Position numbers and translations under genes: made by a program. This document shows positions 33,847 through 42,728 of a stretch of 64,000 bases of DNA, one piece after another. A model generated the notes under the pieces. That model ran no database searches. It worked only from the letters and a program-made list of their open reading frames with translations, and was not told the origin of the DNA. The number at the start of each line of letters is the position of its first letter. Position 1 is the first letter of the stretch. The stretch is from positions 5,267,001 to 5,331,000 of the forward strand of contig NZ_CP071448.1 of NCBI RefSeq assembly GCF_017352115.1, read 5' to 3'. This DNA comes from Flavobacterium endoglycinae. Its GTDB lineage: Bacteria > Bacteroidota > Bacteroidia > Flavobacteriales > Flavobacteriaceae.

Positions 33847-35250
33847 TTACAATTTTTTCTTGTAGCCTAAAATTTTCAATACATCATCAGAAGTCTGTTG
33901 TTCTGAGAAAACCTCAGTTGCTAGAATTCCGTTCTCATCACGATCTATTAAAATATGTTTTGGCTGTGGAATCAAACAGTGGTGTAAACCGCCGTATCCG
34001 CCAATAGTTTCTTGATACGCACCAGTATTAAAGAAACCAATATATAGTGGCTTTTCTTTGTTGTATTTAGGCAGATAAATGGCGTTCATGTTTTGTTCTG
34101 AGTTGTAATAATCGTCACTATCACAAGTCAATCCTCCTAACAGAACCCGCTCGTAAGTATCATTCCAGCGGTTAATTGCCAGCATGATAAAACGTTTATT
34201 TATCGCCCATGTATCAGGCAAAGTAGTAATGAACGACGAATCGATCATATTCCATTTTTCTCTATCATTTTGTTGTTTTTGATACAAAATCTGATAGATT
34301 GCGCCACCGCTTTCGCCAACTGTAAATGAACCAAATTCCGTAAAAATATTTGGAACATCAACTTCGGCTTCGTCACAAGCTATTTTAATCTGATTGATAA
34401 TTTCATCAATCATATATTGATAATCATATTCAAAAGCAAGCGAGTTTTTAATTGGGAAACCGCCTCCAATATTCAATCCGTCAAGCGTAGGGCATTCTTT
34501 TTTTAATGCAATGTATACTTTAATACATTTTACAAGCTCGTTCCAGTAATATGAAGTATCGTTTATTCCGGTATTGATGAAAAAGTGAAGCATTTTAAGC
34601 TCTAGTTTTTCATTTTCCTGAATTTGTTTTTTATAGAAAGAAACTATGTTTTTGTAACCAATACCAAGTCTTGAAGTATAAAACTCAAATTTAGGTTCTT
34701 CTTCGGCTGCAATTCTAATTCCGATTTTGAATTTTCCTTTAATTTCAGCCTGAAGCAAATCAAGTTCTTCGTAATTATCAATAATCGGAATAGTATTTTT
34801 ATGTCCGTTATTAATTAATCGCGCAATATTGTTGATGTATTCGTCTCTTTTGAAACCATTGCAGATTACATAGGTGCTTTTGTTGATTTTACCATTTTCA
34901 AGTAAATTCTCTACAATATTAACATCAAAAGCAGATGAAGTCTCGATGTGAATGTTATTCTTGAAAGCTTCATTCATAATATATTCAAAATGAGAGCTTT
35001 TTGTACAATAGCAATAGTAATATTTTGCATCATACTTGTTTTTTTCCATTGACTTTCTGAACCAAGCTTTGGCTTTATTGATATTTTCAGAGATCTGAGG
35101 AAGGTAAGTAAATTTTAAAGGTGTGCCGTATTGTTCTACCAGTTTCATCAAATCGATGTTGTGGAACAATAGATTGTCTTTATTTAATTTAAACTCTTCT
35201 TGTGGAAAATAGTATGTTTGGTTTATTAGATCAGAATATTTTGTATTCAT
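33847..35250 (-). CDS. speA: Arginine decarboxylase (fold type III PLP)
   Basis: A 467-residue alanine-racemase-fold PLP decarboxylase. The Schiff-base lysine is in YYCYCTKSSHF, the phosphate loop in LNIGGGFPI, and the C-terminal catalytic Cys region in LLGGLTCDSDDYYN with GFFNTGAYQ. It is much shorter than the E. coli-type SpeA (about 630-660) but follows the pattern annotated as arginine decarboxylase in Flavobacteriia. Agmatine would be its product; no agmatinase or agmatine deiminase gene is in the window. It is preceded by a 59-codon frame and a good promoter. Substrate specificity (Arg versus Orn or Lys) is inferred, not proven. Confidence 0.8.
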   Translation of the reverse strand: MNTKYSDLINQTYYFPQEEFKLNKDNLLFHNIDLMKLVEQYGTPLKFTYLPQISENINKAKAWFRKSMEKNKYDAKYYYCYCTKSSHFEYIMNEAFKNNIHIETSSAFDVNIVENLLENGKINKSTYVICNGFKRDEYINNIARLINNGHKNTIPIIDNYEELDLLQAEIKGKFKIGIRIAAEEEPKFEFYTSRLGIGYKNIVSFYKKQIQENEKLELKMLHFFINTGINDTSYYWNELVKCIKVYIALKKECPTLDGLNIGGGFPIKNSLAFEYDYQYMIDEIINQIKIACDEAEVDVPNIFTEFGSFTVGESGGAIYQILYQKQQNDREKWNMIDSSFITTLPDTWAINKRFIMLAINRWNDTYERVLLGGLTCDSDDYYNSEQNMNAIYLPKYNKEKPLYIGFFNTGAYQETIGGYGGLHHCLIPQPKHILIDRDENGILATEVFSEQQTSDDVLKILGYKKKL

Positions 35251-35312
35251 TTAGTTTTCAATATTTTAATTTGTTATTTAAATTTAGTAAAAATCTGTGC
35301 TAAATCTTAAAT

Positions 35313-35492
35313 TCAAACTCTAATATTGGCAAATACAATCTGCAGTTTTTCGTGTTCGGCTTTTGAGCATTGAAAAACATCGAAACAAAACGGACTTTTA
35401 CTATTGTAAAAACGGTTCAACATTCTTAGTAAAGAACTATTGAGTCTGTTTCTATAAGCATTGAAATGTCTTTGTTTTTTGTTCGTTTTCAT
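35313..35492 (-). CDS. Small basic protein of 59 residues, or leader of the speA mRNA
   Basis: ATG (35490-35492, minus strand) opens 59 codons to TGA at 35313-35315. The product is basic at first (MKTNKKQRHFNAYRNRLNSS) and then has two cysteines (SPFCFDVFQCSKAE). The frame lies between aroB and speA, 62 bp before speA. A near-consensus promoter ends only 5 bp before its ATG, so the mRNA would begin at or near the start codon (leaderless) if this is translated. No family is recognised; it could instead be a regulatory leader of the polyamine operon. Confidence 0.5.
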   Translation of the reverse strand: MKTNKKQRHFNAYRNRLNSSLLRMLNRFYNSKSPFCFDVFQCSKAEHEKLQIVFANIRV

Positions 35493-35497
35493 CGAGG

Positions 35498-35529
35498 CAA
35501 ATGTAAAAAATAATATATACCTAAAGCAA
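35498..35529 (-). promoter_or_regulatory. Promoter of the small ORF/speA operon
   Basis: Minus-strand -7 box TACATTTG (35498-35505) and TTG (35527-35529) with a 21-bp spacer. The likely transcription start falls about at the ATG of the 59-codon frame. Confidence 0.6.
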
Positions 35530-35549
35530 TGCTTTTGATTAAAAAAAAA

Positions 35550-36617
35550 TTAAGATTTATAATCTTCAAACGCTTCCAGAATCAATTTATTTTCAACAGA
35601 TTGGTTAATTTTTATCTTTCCGATTCCTTCAATTAATGCAAATTGAATCATACCGTATTCATTTTTTTTGTCATGAATAAGCAATTCAAGAATAGGTTCG
35701 ATATCATTTTCTTCAAAAACAATATCATCATAAATACCTTTAATAATGGTTTTTATTTCACGGTACTCTTCTGCTGTAATTAGATTTTTCTGCAATGAAA
35801 TATAACTTTCTAAAATCATCCCGGCAGCAATTGCTTCTCCGTGAAGCAGAGTAGTTTTTTCTTCACTTTCTAAAAAGTATCCTTCTATGGCATGTCCTAA
35901 AGTATGCCCGAAATTTAAGGCTTTGCGAATATTTTTCTCTGTTGGGTCCTGAATCACGATTTCATTTTTAATTTCAACAGAACGATAAATTAATTGGTCT
36001 AATTCGTCAAATACAATAGATTTTAGATCAGAGAATTGTCTCCAGTATGGCGCATCGTAAATCAAACCATGTTTTAGCATTTCTGCCAAACCAGAACGCA
36101 TTTCAGTTTGTGGTAAAGTTTCTAGGTACTGAGTATCAACCAACACCATCTGCGGCACGTTAATTACGCCAATCTGGTTTTTAAGATTTCCAAGATCAAC
36201 TCCTGTTTTTCCGCCTACAGAAGCATCGACCATAGACAATAGGGTAGTTGGAATATTGATAAAATCGACACCTCTTTTAAAGGTAGAAGCAGCAAAACCT
36301 CCTAAGTCAGTAACAACACCACCTCCAAGATTTATGACTAACGATTTTCTGTCAGCACCAAGTTCAGTAAGTACTTTCCAGATTTCGATACAAGTTTCGA
36401 TGTTTTTATTGGCTTCACCAGCTTCAAACTCGATAATTTCGATATTCAAATCGGTTTCAATAATAGGGAGAAGTTTAGGAAGACAATACTCGTTGGTTTG
36501 ATCGTCTACAATTATAAATATATTAGAGTATTTATTTTCTCTTAGATGTTTATTTAAAGCTTCGTAAGCATTGTGGTTAAAATGCACGAAATAGTTATTA
36601 GCTTGAATAGACTGCAT
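35550..36617 (-). CDS. aroB: 3-Dehydroquinate synthase
   Basis: The second step of the shikimate pathway, NAD- and metal-dependent. 355 residues, normal. Signatures: GGGVVTDLGGFAASTFKRGVDF, PTTLLSMVDASVGGKTGVDLG, GLAEMLKHGLIYD, LNFGHTLGHAIEGY (metal histidines) and HGEAIAAGM. It is a single gene with a terminator upstream separating it from the O-antigen ligase gene. It neighbours arginine decarboxylase on one side and, past the surface polysaccharide genes, proline dehydrogenase on the other. Confidence 0.95.
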   Translation of the reverse strand: MQSIQANNYFVHFNHNAYEALNKHLRENKYSNIFIIVDDQTNEYCLPKLLPIIETDLNIEIIEFEAGEANKNIETCIEIWKVLTELGADRKSLVINLGGGVVTDLGGFAASTFKRGVDFINIPTTLLSMVDASVGGKTGVDLGNLKNQIGVINVPQMVLVDTQYLETLPQTEMRSGLAEMLKHGLIYDAPYWRQFSDLKSIVFDELDQLIYRSVEIKNEIVIQDPTEKNIRKALNFGHTLGHAIEGYFLESEEKTTLLHGEAIAAGMILESYISLQKNLITAEEYREIKTIIKGIYDDIVFEENDIEPILELLIHDKKNEYGMIQFALIEGIGKIKINQSVENKLILEAFEDYKS

Positions 36618-36711
36618 AATTTTTTAGTTAATTTAAAACCGCAAAATAAGGCATTTTTGAATTAATAATCCCTAAAACGAATCTATTATTGCATAAAAAA
36701 CTTTGGAAAAA

Positions 36712-36749
36712 AAAGGATCTGAAAAAAGTATTACTTTATCAGATCCTTT
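36712..36749. terminator. Terminator of the O-antigen ligase gene
   Basis: AAAGGATCTGA (36712-36722) and TCAGATCCTTT (36739-36749) form a perfect 11-bp stem. Reading the minus strand, T-rich sequence follows. Confidence 0.8.
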
Positions 36750-36763
36750 ACTATTTAGATAGA

Positions 36764-38902
36764 CTATTTACAATTTTGTATTATTTGTGGTTTAGCATCG
36801 GGAAAGTTTTTAGAATTTGAGATTTCAAAATATTTACAGGCATTTACCTTATCATTTAATTTTAAATAACAGTTTGCTATAAAAAATTCTGTACGGCCTG
36901 AATTAAACTGTCTGTTTTTTAATGCATTTAAGAAATAACTCAAGGATTGCTTGTAATCTCCTGCATTAAAGTAATAGAAAGCCAGATACTGCATTACATC
37001 AGCATTTGTTGGATCTGCTTTGAGCGCTTTATTATAATATTCTAATGCTTTTACTTTGTTTTTTGCATTTAAAAAAGACTGGGCTTTTCCTATATAATCA
37101 ACAGTTGCAATCTTGTTTTTTTCTTTTAGCAGTATAGTATCATTAGGAAATTGTTTTATTCCTTTATCTATAAACTGAAGCAGATTTTTATCATTATAAT
37201 TTGCATTTTTAAGTTCATCAGCAGCCAATTTCCAAGCTTGCGGAATATTTCGATATTGTATAAAAGTTTTATGTTCTTTTAGGATTTCTGCTGTGTCTTT
37301 TTTAGCTCGTGCAAACTGAATTGACATCGTGTAAAAATTAATATTTCGCGGACGCATATAAAAAGCTTGTTTGCCATATACATATGCGCTGTCAATATTT
37401 CCTTTTTTGTTAGCAACGAGCATTTTGTAGAAAAAAATCCTTCCGAAATACGGATTTATTTTATCAGCTTTTGAAAGGTATTTTAAAGCCTGATCCAGTT
37501 TGTCTTCATTATAATAATAAATACCAGCATATTCATAAAATGATTCCGCTGTGGTAAGTGTATTTTTATATTTGGGAATCCTTTTTATGACTTCATCTCC
37601 TGTAAGTACAGTATTTTTATAGCCCGCTGCATTATCTTTCTTGATTAAAAATTCCAATTTTGAGGCTTTATATCCTAAAAATGCAAAGTATATCGTTCCT
37701 GCACTAATTAATGTAATCAACCAATAAAAGTTATTTTTAACCAATTTTGTATCTGGTTCATTTGAAGAACTTTCATTTATTATAGTAAAAATTATAATAA
37801 GACATAAGAAAATCATCATTGTAGCCCTAAACATCGGGAAGTTTAAAAGGGCATCCATTCCATACACTACCGTTACCATTAAAGTCAGCATAGCAAGAGA
37901 CTGAATCTCAATTTGATCTGATTTGAAAAACCTTTTGGCATTAATAAGTACAATCAATATAAACAATGAAATATAAATCAAGCCATTGACAAAGCCCGTT
38001 TCGGCCATTATTTCTAAAAAATCATTGTGCGAATGCAACGAAATAGCAGAATCGTTATTTTGTGTTTTTTCAAACGGAATAGATTCTACTTTGTAATTTC
38101 CCAGTCCAAGGCCCAATAATGGTTTTGTTTTGGCTAAATCAAATGTATTTTTCCAGGTAACTAAACGGGCATTTGTAGCGGCATCTTTTGTATTAATCTG
38201 CTCAAGCCTTCCTGTTATTGAAGTATAACGACTATTGTTTTCTACCTTTTTTAATATAGAACTGCTTATCGCTATGGTCACTAGTATTGGAACAATTAAA
38301 ATAACTGTTTTTAAAACAGTGGCTTTGCTGAATGAATTGATTTTAAAATTGTAGATAATAAAAAGTATATAAACTAAGGTAGTACTTATAATAGCCGTTC
38401 TTGCGGCTGTTAAAAGAATGGTTGTTGTAACCAGAAGAAGTGTAATAAATATAAAGATTCTTCTTTTTTGTAAATAATGCGTAAAACCCAACAATAAAAA
38501 CGGAATTTTAATTGTTAAACTTGCCGCCAGAATATTAATGTTTCCTGTACTTAGCGATAATTCGGAAAGAGCAACTGACAGGGAAACTTTATCAAAGTTC
38601 ATTTTAAAATGATAAAGTTCTAACGCTGACTGTAGAAATGCAGCAATGCATATAATGAAAACAATCTTTGGAATAAGATGGAGCCTATTTTTTAACAAAA
38701 TAGTAAAATTGATTAAAATGCAGAATCCGATAATAAGTTCTATGATTTTTTCAAGTACTAATGTCGTATTTACAGCTGTAATAAATGATAACGCACAGAA
38801 AAGTAAAAAAGTAGTAAAGAGCCAGAAAACATATGATTTTTTGAATGACTTTATAACCTCTGAGCTTATAAATTTTGCTTTAAACGTCAAGTATATAGCC
38901 AT
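36764..38902 (-). CDS. O-antigen ligase-type membrane protein with C-terminal TPR domain
   Basis: 712 residues: about ten membrane helices (first 410 residues) with the Wzy_C/O-antigen ligase loop region (GLGLGNYKVESIPFEKTQNNDS, SLHSHNDFLEIMAETGFVNG), then a soluble part (about 430-712) with TPR-like repeats (ALKYLSKADKINPYFGRIFFY, ALEYYNKALKADPTNADVMQYLAFYYFNAGDYKQSLSYFLNALKN). Predicted to polymerise or ligate surface polysaccharide or glycosylate protein. The N-terminus seems incomplete: the preceding frame supplies two further helices and overlaps by 23 bp in another phase, see the separate entry. Confidence 0.8.
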   Translation of the reverse strand: MAIYLTFKAKFISSEVIKSFKKSYVFWLFTTFLLFCALSFITAVNTTLVLEKIIELIIGFCILINFTILLKNRLHLIPKIVFIICIAAFLQSALELYHFKMNFDKVSLSVALSELSLSTGNINILAASLTIKIPFLLLGFTHYLQKRRIFIFITLLLVTTTILLTAARTAIISTTLVYILFIIYNFKINSFSKATVLKTVILIVPILVTIAISSSILKKVENNSRYTSITGRLEQINTKDAATNARLVTWKNTFDLAKTKPLLGLGLGNYKVESIPFEKTQNNDSAISLHSHNDFLEIMAETGFVNGLIYISLFILIVLINAKRFFKSDQIEIQSLAMLTLMVTVVYGMDALLNFPMFRATMMIFLCLIIIFTIINESSSNEPDTKLVKNNFYWLITLISAGTIYFAFLGYKASKLEFLIKKDNAAGYKNTVLTGDEVIKRIPKYKNTLTTAESFYEYAGIYYYNEDKLDQALKYLSKADKINPYFGRIFFYKMLVANKKGNIDSAYVYGKQAFYMRPRNINFYTMSIQFARAKKDTAEILKEHKTFIQYRNIPQAWKLAADELKNANYNDKNLLQFIDKGIKQFPNDTILLKEKNKIATVDYIGKAQSFLNAKNKVKALEYYNKALKADPTNADVMQYLAFYYFNAGDYKQSLSYFLNALKNRQFNSGRTEFFIANCYLKLNDKVNACKYFEISNSKNFPDAKPQIIQNCK

Positions 38903-39056
38903 AAATGAAATTCAGTCCTGCTAAATACAGAAATTGATTATAAATAATATCTTCACTTTCAGCATGTGGTAAAAAATCAATAAGAAAGAGTGCTACAACA
39001 AATATGATGACTATATTATCAGAAATACTTTCGAGACTTTTGTTACTACTTTTCAT
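38880..39056 (-). pseudogene. N-terminal piece of the O-antigen ligase gene, out of frame
   Basis: 58 residues from ATG 39056 (MKSSNKSLESISDNIV). It has two hydrophobic segments (IVIIFVVALFLIDFL and FLYLAGLNFIYGYIL) like the first helices of Wzy/WaaL proteins and stops 23 bp inside the next gene. Adding TA to the TATATA tract on the coding strand (about 38894-38899) would join NFIYGYI directly to YLTFKAKF of the downstream frame. It is therefore probably a 2-bp contraction, a sequencing error or a translationally coupled pair. A TATTTTTG -7-like box lies at 39087-39094. Confidence 0.55.
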
Positions 39057-39204
39057 ACGTAAATCGATTATAATTTTAATTTTTTGCAAAAATACACAAA
39101 AAATAAAGTAAAATCTTACTTTTTGAATTAAAATTTAATCGTCATTCAATTATCAAAACGAAAAAATAGTGAGGCCTTTAGTGAAGAATATTCAAAACAG
39201 TCTA

Positions 39205-39212
39205 TATCTTTG
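39205..39212 (+). promoter_or_regulatory. -7 box for proline dehydrogenase
   Basis: TATCTTTG, an exact TAnnTTTG, 17 bp before the start codon. No clear -33 TTG. Confidence 0.5.
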
Positions 39213-39229
39213 CATAAAAACTAAACTTA

Positions 39230-40399
39230 ATGGAAAAAATATTTGATAACACGCAAGTTGCATTTTCACTAAAAAGTGATACCGAACTAGACAGAGCTTA
39301 TTTTCTTTTTAAGATGATTGACAGTGAGCCGCTAGTACGTATTGGAACTGCTGTAACTAATTTTGCAATTAAAGCACATCTTCCGGTAGAAGGATTAATT
39401 CGCGCTACTGTTTTCGATCACTTTTGTGGTGGTGTAAACGAGAATGACTGTCTTACTGTAGTAGACAAAATGTTTACAAAAGGAGTTTCATCTGTTTTGG
39501 ATTATTCTGTTGAAGGAAAAGAAGAAGAAGCACAGTTTGATGCGGCATTGGAAATGACATTAAGAACAGTAGAATTTGCTAAAGAACGTCTTGCAATTCC
39601 GTTTGCGGTATTTAAACCAACTGGTTTAGGACGTTTTGAATTGTACGAGAAATTAGGAGAAAAACAAACTTTAACTCCAGCAGAACAAGCAGAATGGGAT
39701 AGAGTAGTCGCTCGTTTTGATAAAATCTGCAGTGAAGCGCATAAAAAAGATGTTGCATTGTTAATTGATGGGGAAGAAAGCTGGATGCAAGATGCTGCTG
39801 ATGATTTAGTTACAGATATGATGCGTAAGTACAATAAAGAAAAGGCAATTGTATTCAACACCTTACAAATGTACCGTTGGGATCGTTTAGAGTATTTAAA
39901 AGGTTTACATGAAGTAGCGAAAAATGAAGGTTTTTATATTGGAATGAAACTTGTTCGTGGCGCTTACATGGAAAAAGAAAACAAAAGAGCAGAAGAAAAA
40001 GGATATCCTACACCAATCTGTGCTTCTAAACAAGCTACAGATGATAATTACGATGCTGCTGTATTGTACATGATCGAACATTTAGATATGATGGCCATTT
40101 TTGCAGGTACGCATAACGAATTGAGTTCTTACAAGTTAATGGAATTAATGGCTCAAAAAGGAATTGCTAAAAACGATCACAGAATTTGGTTTGGACAATT
40201 ATACGGAATGAGCGACAACATCAGCTACAACTTAGCTGAAAACGGTTATAACGTAGCAAAATACCTTCCGTTTGGACCTGTTAAAGATGTTATGCCATAT
40301 TTAATTCGTCGTGCAGAAGAAAATACTTCAGTAGCCGGACAAACAAGCCGTGAATTATCAATGATTAAAGCTGAACGTAACAGAAGAAAAGGGAAATAA
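39230..40399 (+). CDS. Proline dehydrogenase
   Basis: A monofunctional FAD enzyme oxidising proline to pyrroline-5-carboxylate. 389 residues, with a helical N-terminal domain then a beta/alpha barrel: RIGTAVTNFAIKAHLPVEGLIRATVFDHFCGG, LDYSVEGKE (barrel start), LLIDGEESWMQDAADDL, GMKLVRGAYMEKENKRAEEKGYP, FAGTHNE and the conserved end FGPVKDVMPYLIRRAEENTSVAG. No fused P5C dehydrogenase is present. It has its own promoter box and terminator. Confidence 0.95.
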   Translation: MEKIFDNTQVAFSLKSDTELDRAYFLFKMIDSEPLVRIGTAVTNFAIKAHLPVEGLIRATVFDHFCGGVNENDCLTVVDKMFTKGVSSVLDYSVEGKEEEAQFDAALEMTLRTVEFAKERLAIPFAVFKPTGLGRFELYEKLGEKQTLTPAEQAEWDRVVARFDKICSEAHKKDVALLIDGEESWMQDAADDLVTDMMRKYNKEKAIVFNTLQMYRWDRLEYLKGLHEVAKNEGFYIGMKLVRGAYMEKENKRAEEKGYPTPICASKQATDDNYDAAVLYMIEHLDMMAIFAGTHNELSSYKLMELMAQKGIAKNDHRIWFGQLYGMSDNISYNLAENGYNVAKYLPFGPVKDVMPYLIRRAEENTSVAGQTSRELSMIKAERNRRKGK

Positions 40400-40437
40400 A
40401 TTTTAGTTTTCAGTTTTCTGTCTCAGTTTACAGATAT

Positions 40438-40471
40438 AAAAAAAGCTTCAATGAAAATTGAAGCTTTTTTT
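40438..40471 (+). terminator. Terminator after proline dehydrogenase
   Basis: AAAAAAGCTTCAA and TTGAAGCTTTTTT form the stem with a short loop, followed by a further T. It may serve the convergent ABC gene too. Confidence 0.82.
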
Positions 40472-40472
40472 A

Positions 40473-40488
40473 TTGGAATTTGGAATTT
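40473..40488. repeat. 16-mer of the dispersed ATTCC repeat family
   Basis: TTGGAATTTGGAATTT, identical to the arm at 7850-7865 and at 61896-61911. Here only one arm is intact, followed by a degenerate AAATTGAAATTTCC. Confidence 0.55.
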
Positions 40489-40506
40489 AAAAATTGAAAT
40501 TTCCTT

Positions 40507-42300
40507 TTAAGAATTACTAAACTGTAAGTTACTTAGGTTTTTATAAATTCCATTTTCAAGGTTTATCAATTCCTGATGTGTTCCTTCTTCTGAAATTTTT
40601 CCGTTATCCAGAACTAAAATTTTATCGGCATTTCTAATAGTCGAAAGTCGGTGAGCGATAATAATGCTTGTTCTTCCTTCCATTAAAACTTCTAACGCTT
40701 CTTGAACCAGTTTTTCGCTTTCACTGTCTAATGATGATGTAGCTTCGTCTAAAATCAAAATACTTGGATTTTTAAGCAATGCTCTTGCAATAGCAATACG
40801 CTGGCGCTGTCCGCCTGATAATTTTACACCGCGTTCTCCAACCAAAGTTTCGAATTTTTCAGGGAAACCTTCTACGAAATTAAATGCATTGGCTTGTTTC
40901 GCAGCGGCAATAATTTCTTCATCTGAAGCATCTGGTTTTCCGTAAGCGATATTTTCTCTAATGGTTCCTCCAAATAAAATCACATCTTGCGGCACAATAC
41001 TCATATTACCACGCAGATTTTCCAAATCATAATCGTGGATATTTTTTCCGTCAACTAGAATTTCTCCGGCTGTAATATCATAGAAACGTAATAATAATGA
41101 TGAAATAGTAGATTTTCCGGCTCCACTTGGTCCAACAATCGCTATTTTTTGTCCAAATCCAGCTGTGAAATTTACATCTTTTAAAACTTCAACTTCTTTT
41201 CTAGATGGATAATGAAACGCTACATTTTTGAACTCTACATTTCCTTTTATTTTTTCTATAGAAGATGAAGTATGAGGATTTGCATTGATTTCTTCTGGTT
41301 TTTCTTCTAATAATTCAAAAACACGTTCTGTTGCTCCAACAGCTTTTTGAATCTGCGCATACATTTCGGCAATTCCTCCAAAAGAAGCTCCAATAAATGT
41401 AGTATACAGTACAAACGAAATCAAATCACCAACTCCTTCAACTTCGCCTCTAATTGTTAAAGTAATTCCGTACCAAACAACCGCAACAACACATCCGAAA
41501 AGACATAAAATAATAAACGAAGCAAAATAACCTCTGTATTGTCCGCCTTTAATGGCAATTTTTACGATTTCTTTAATCTTATTTTTATAACGCTGGATTT
41601 CGTACCATTCGTTTGCAAAAGCCTTAACATTGCTGATTCCCTGTAAAGTTTCTTCAACAATTACTTGGCTTTCGGCAACTTTATCTTGTGTTTTTTTCCC
41701 GTATTTACGAATAAATCTTCCAAATATTACTGCAGCAACAGCAACAACCGGAACGATTGCCAGCATCATTAAAGTCAATTTTGGGCTAATGCTTCCTAAA
41801 ATCACAAATCCACCAATAATCAAGATAAACTGACGAAGGAATTCGGCAATCGTTGTGGTAAAAGTGTCTTGCAGTTGCGAAATATCAGCACTGATTCGGC
41901 TGTTTAATTCTCCAACGCGTTTTTGCGAGTAGAATGAGATTGGTAATTTTACCAAATTCTCATACAATGCAAAACGAATGTTTGACAATGAATTTTCGGT
42001 AAAATTCACAAAAAGTGAAATTCTGAAAAATGAGAAAATTGCCTGCAATGCCAGGATTCCCATTAAAGCAATCGCAATTTCATTAGCCTTGTCCAGATCT
42101 TTGTTTGTAACACAATCTACAAGCATTCCCATTAGTTTAGGAAAGGCGAGGGCAGTGGCGCTGGTTAATAAAAGAAAAATCAAGCCAAGGAAAAATTTCC
42201 ATTTGTGATTCTTGGCATATTTAAAAATTCGTAGTGCTTTTTGAAGGGAGTTAGAGTCTAATTTAGCTTTCGGTAAATCGTTTTCTTGAAATCGAGCCAT
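40507..42300 (-). CDS. ABC exporter, fused permease/ATPase (MsbA-like)
   Basis: A 597-residue half-transporter: six membrane helices (about 30-320) and a nucleotide-binding domain (about 350-590) with Walker A GPSGAGKST, signature LSGGQRQRIAIARALLKNPSILILDEATSSLDSE, and H-loop IIIAHRLSTIRNAD. MsbA-type homologues flip lipid A, lipids or drugs as homodimers; the substrate here is not determined. It has one of the best promoters in the window just upstream, is transcribed as a single gene, and is next to the tRNA-Val locus. Confidence 0.9.
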   Translation of the reverse strand: MARFQENDLPKAKLDSNSLQKALRIFKYAKNHKWKFFLGLIFLLLTSATALAFPKLMGMLVDCVTNKDLDKANEIAIALMGILALQAIFSFFRISLFVNFTENSLSNIRFALYENLVKLPISFYSQKRVGELNSRISADISQLQDTFTTTIAEFLRQFILIIGGFVILGSISPKLTLMMLAIVPVVAVAAVIFGRFIRKYGKKTQDKVAESQVIVEETLQGISNVKAFANEWYEIQRYKNKIKEIVKIAIKGGQYRGYFASFIILCLFGCVVAVVWYGITLTIRGEVEGVGDLISFVLYTTFIGASFGGIAEMYAQIQKAVGATERVFELLEEKPEEINANPHTSSSIEKIKGNVEFKNVAFHYPSRKEVEVLKDVNFTAGFGQKIAIVGPSGAGKSTISSLLLRFYDITAGEILVDGKNIHDYDLENLRGNMSIVPQDVILFGGTIRENIAYGKPDASDEEIIAAAKQANAFNFVEGFPEKFETLVGERGVKLSGGQRQRIAIARALLKNPSILILDEATSSLDSESEKLVQEALEVLMEGRTSIIIAHRLSTIRNADKILVLDNGKISEEGTHQELINLENGIYKNLSNLQFSNS

Positions 42301-42323
42301 TTGAATATACTATTTAAGGTACG

Positions 42324-42353
42324 CAAATGTATGACTAAAGCAAATTAATACAA
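42324..42353 (-). promoter_or_regulatory. Consensus promoter of the ABC exporter
   Basis: Minus-strand -7 box TACATTTG (42324-42331) and TTG (42351-42353) with a 19-bp spacer, matching the Bacteroidetes consensus. The 5' leader would be about 20 nt. Confidence 0.72.
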
Positions 42354-42498
42354 AGGGATATTATGATTAAGAGTTTCAAAATGCCATTTTTAACTAAATA
42401 ATAAGAAATAACCATTTTTTGTAGCAACATTAAAAAGCTGAAAAATAGAGATCTAAATAAAAAGACTAAAAAATATTTCATTTTTTTTCAAATTACGC

Positions 42499-42528
42499 TT
42501 GTAATATTAAAATCTAGCTGTATATTTG
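42499..42528 (+). promoter_or_regulatory. Consensus promoter of tRNA-Val
   Basis: TTG (42499-42501), a 19-bp spacer, and TATATTTG (42521-42528), 38 bp before the mature tRNA. Good match to TTG-N19-TAnnTTTG. Confidence 0.75.
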
Positions 42529-42566
42529 CACTCGCAATCACAAAATGATAGCAGCCTAATAAAATA

Positions 42567-42641
42567 GGGCGATTAGCTCAGCTGGTTCAGAGCACCTCGT
42601 TTACACCGAGGGGGTCGGGGGTTCGAACCCCTCATCGCCCA
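42567..42641 (+). tRNA. tRNA-Val (anticodon TAC)
   Basis: 75 nt with a complete cloverleaf: acceptor GGGCGAT/ATCGCCC, D-stem GCTC/GAGC, anticodon stem CCTCG/CGAGG with loop TTTACAC (anticodon TAC, decoding GUA and relatives), T arm with TTCGAAC, and discriminator A. CCA is not encoded. A consensus promoter precedes it and a terminator follows 9 bp later. A decayed copy lies 0.75 kb downstream. Confidence 0.95.
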
Positions 42642-42650
42642 CAAATTTTC

Positions 42651-42685
42651 AAAAACTCCAAAGTCTTATGATTTTGGAGTTTTTT
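42651..42685 (+). terminator. Terminator of tRNA-Val
   Basis: AAAAACTCCAAA and TTTGGAGTTTTT flank GTCTTATGAT. The 38-nt stretch 42648-42685 is identical to 43386-43423. Confidence 0.85.
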
Positions 42686-42728
42686 TATGTTTTAAATTTG
42701 TCTGATTACTAATTGCAAGTATTTTGAA

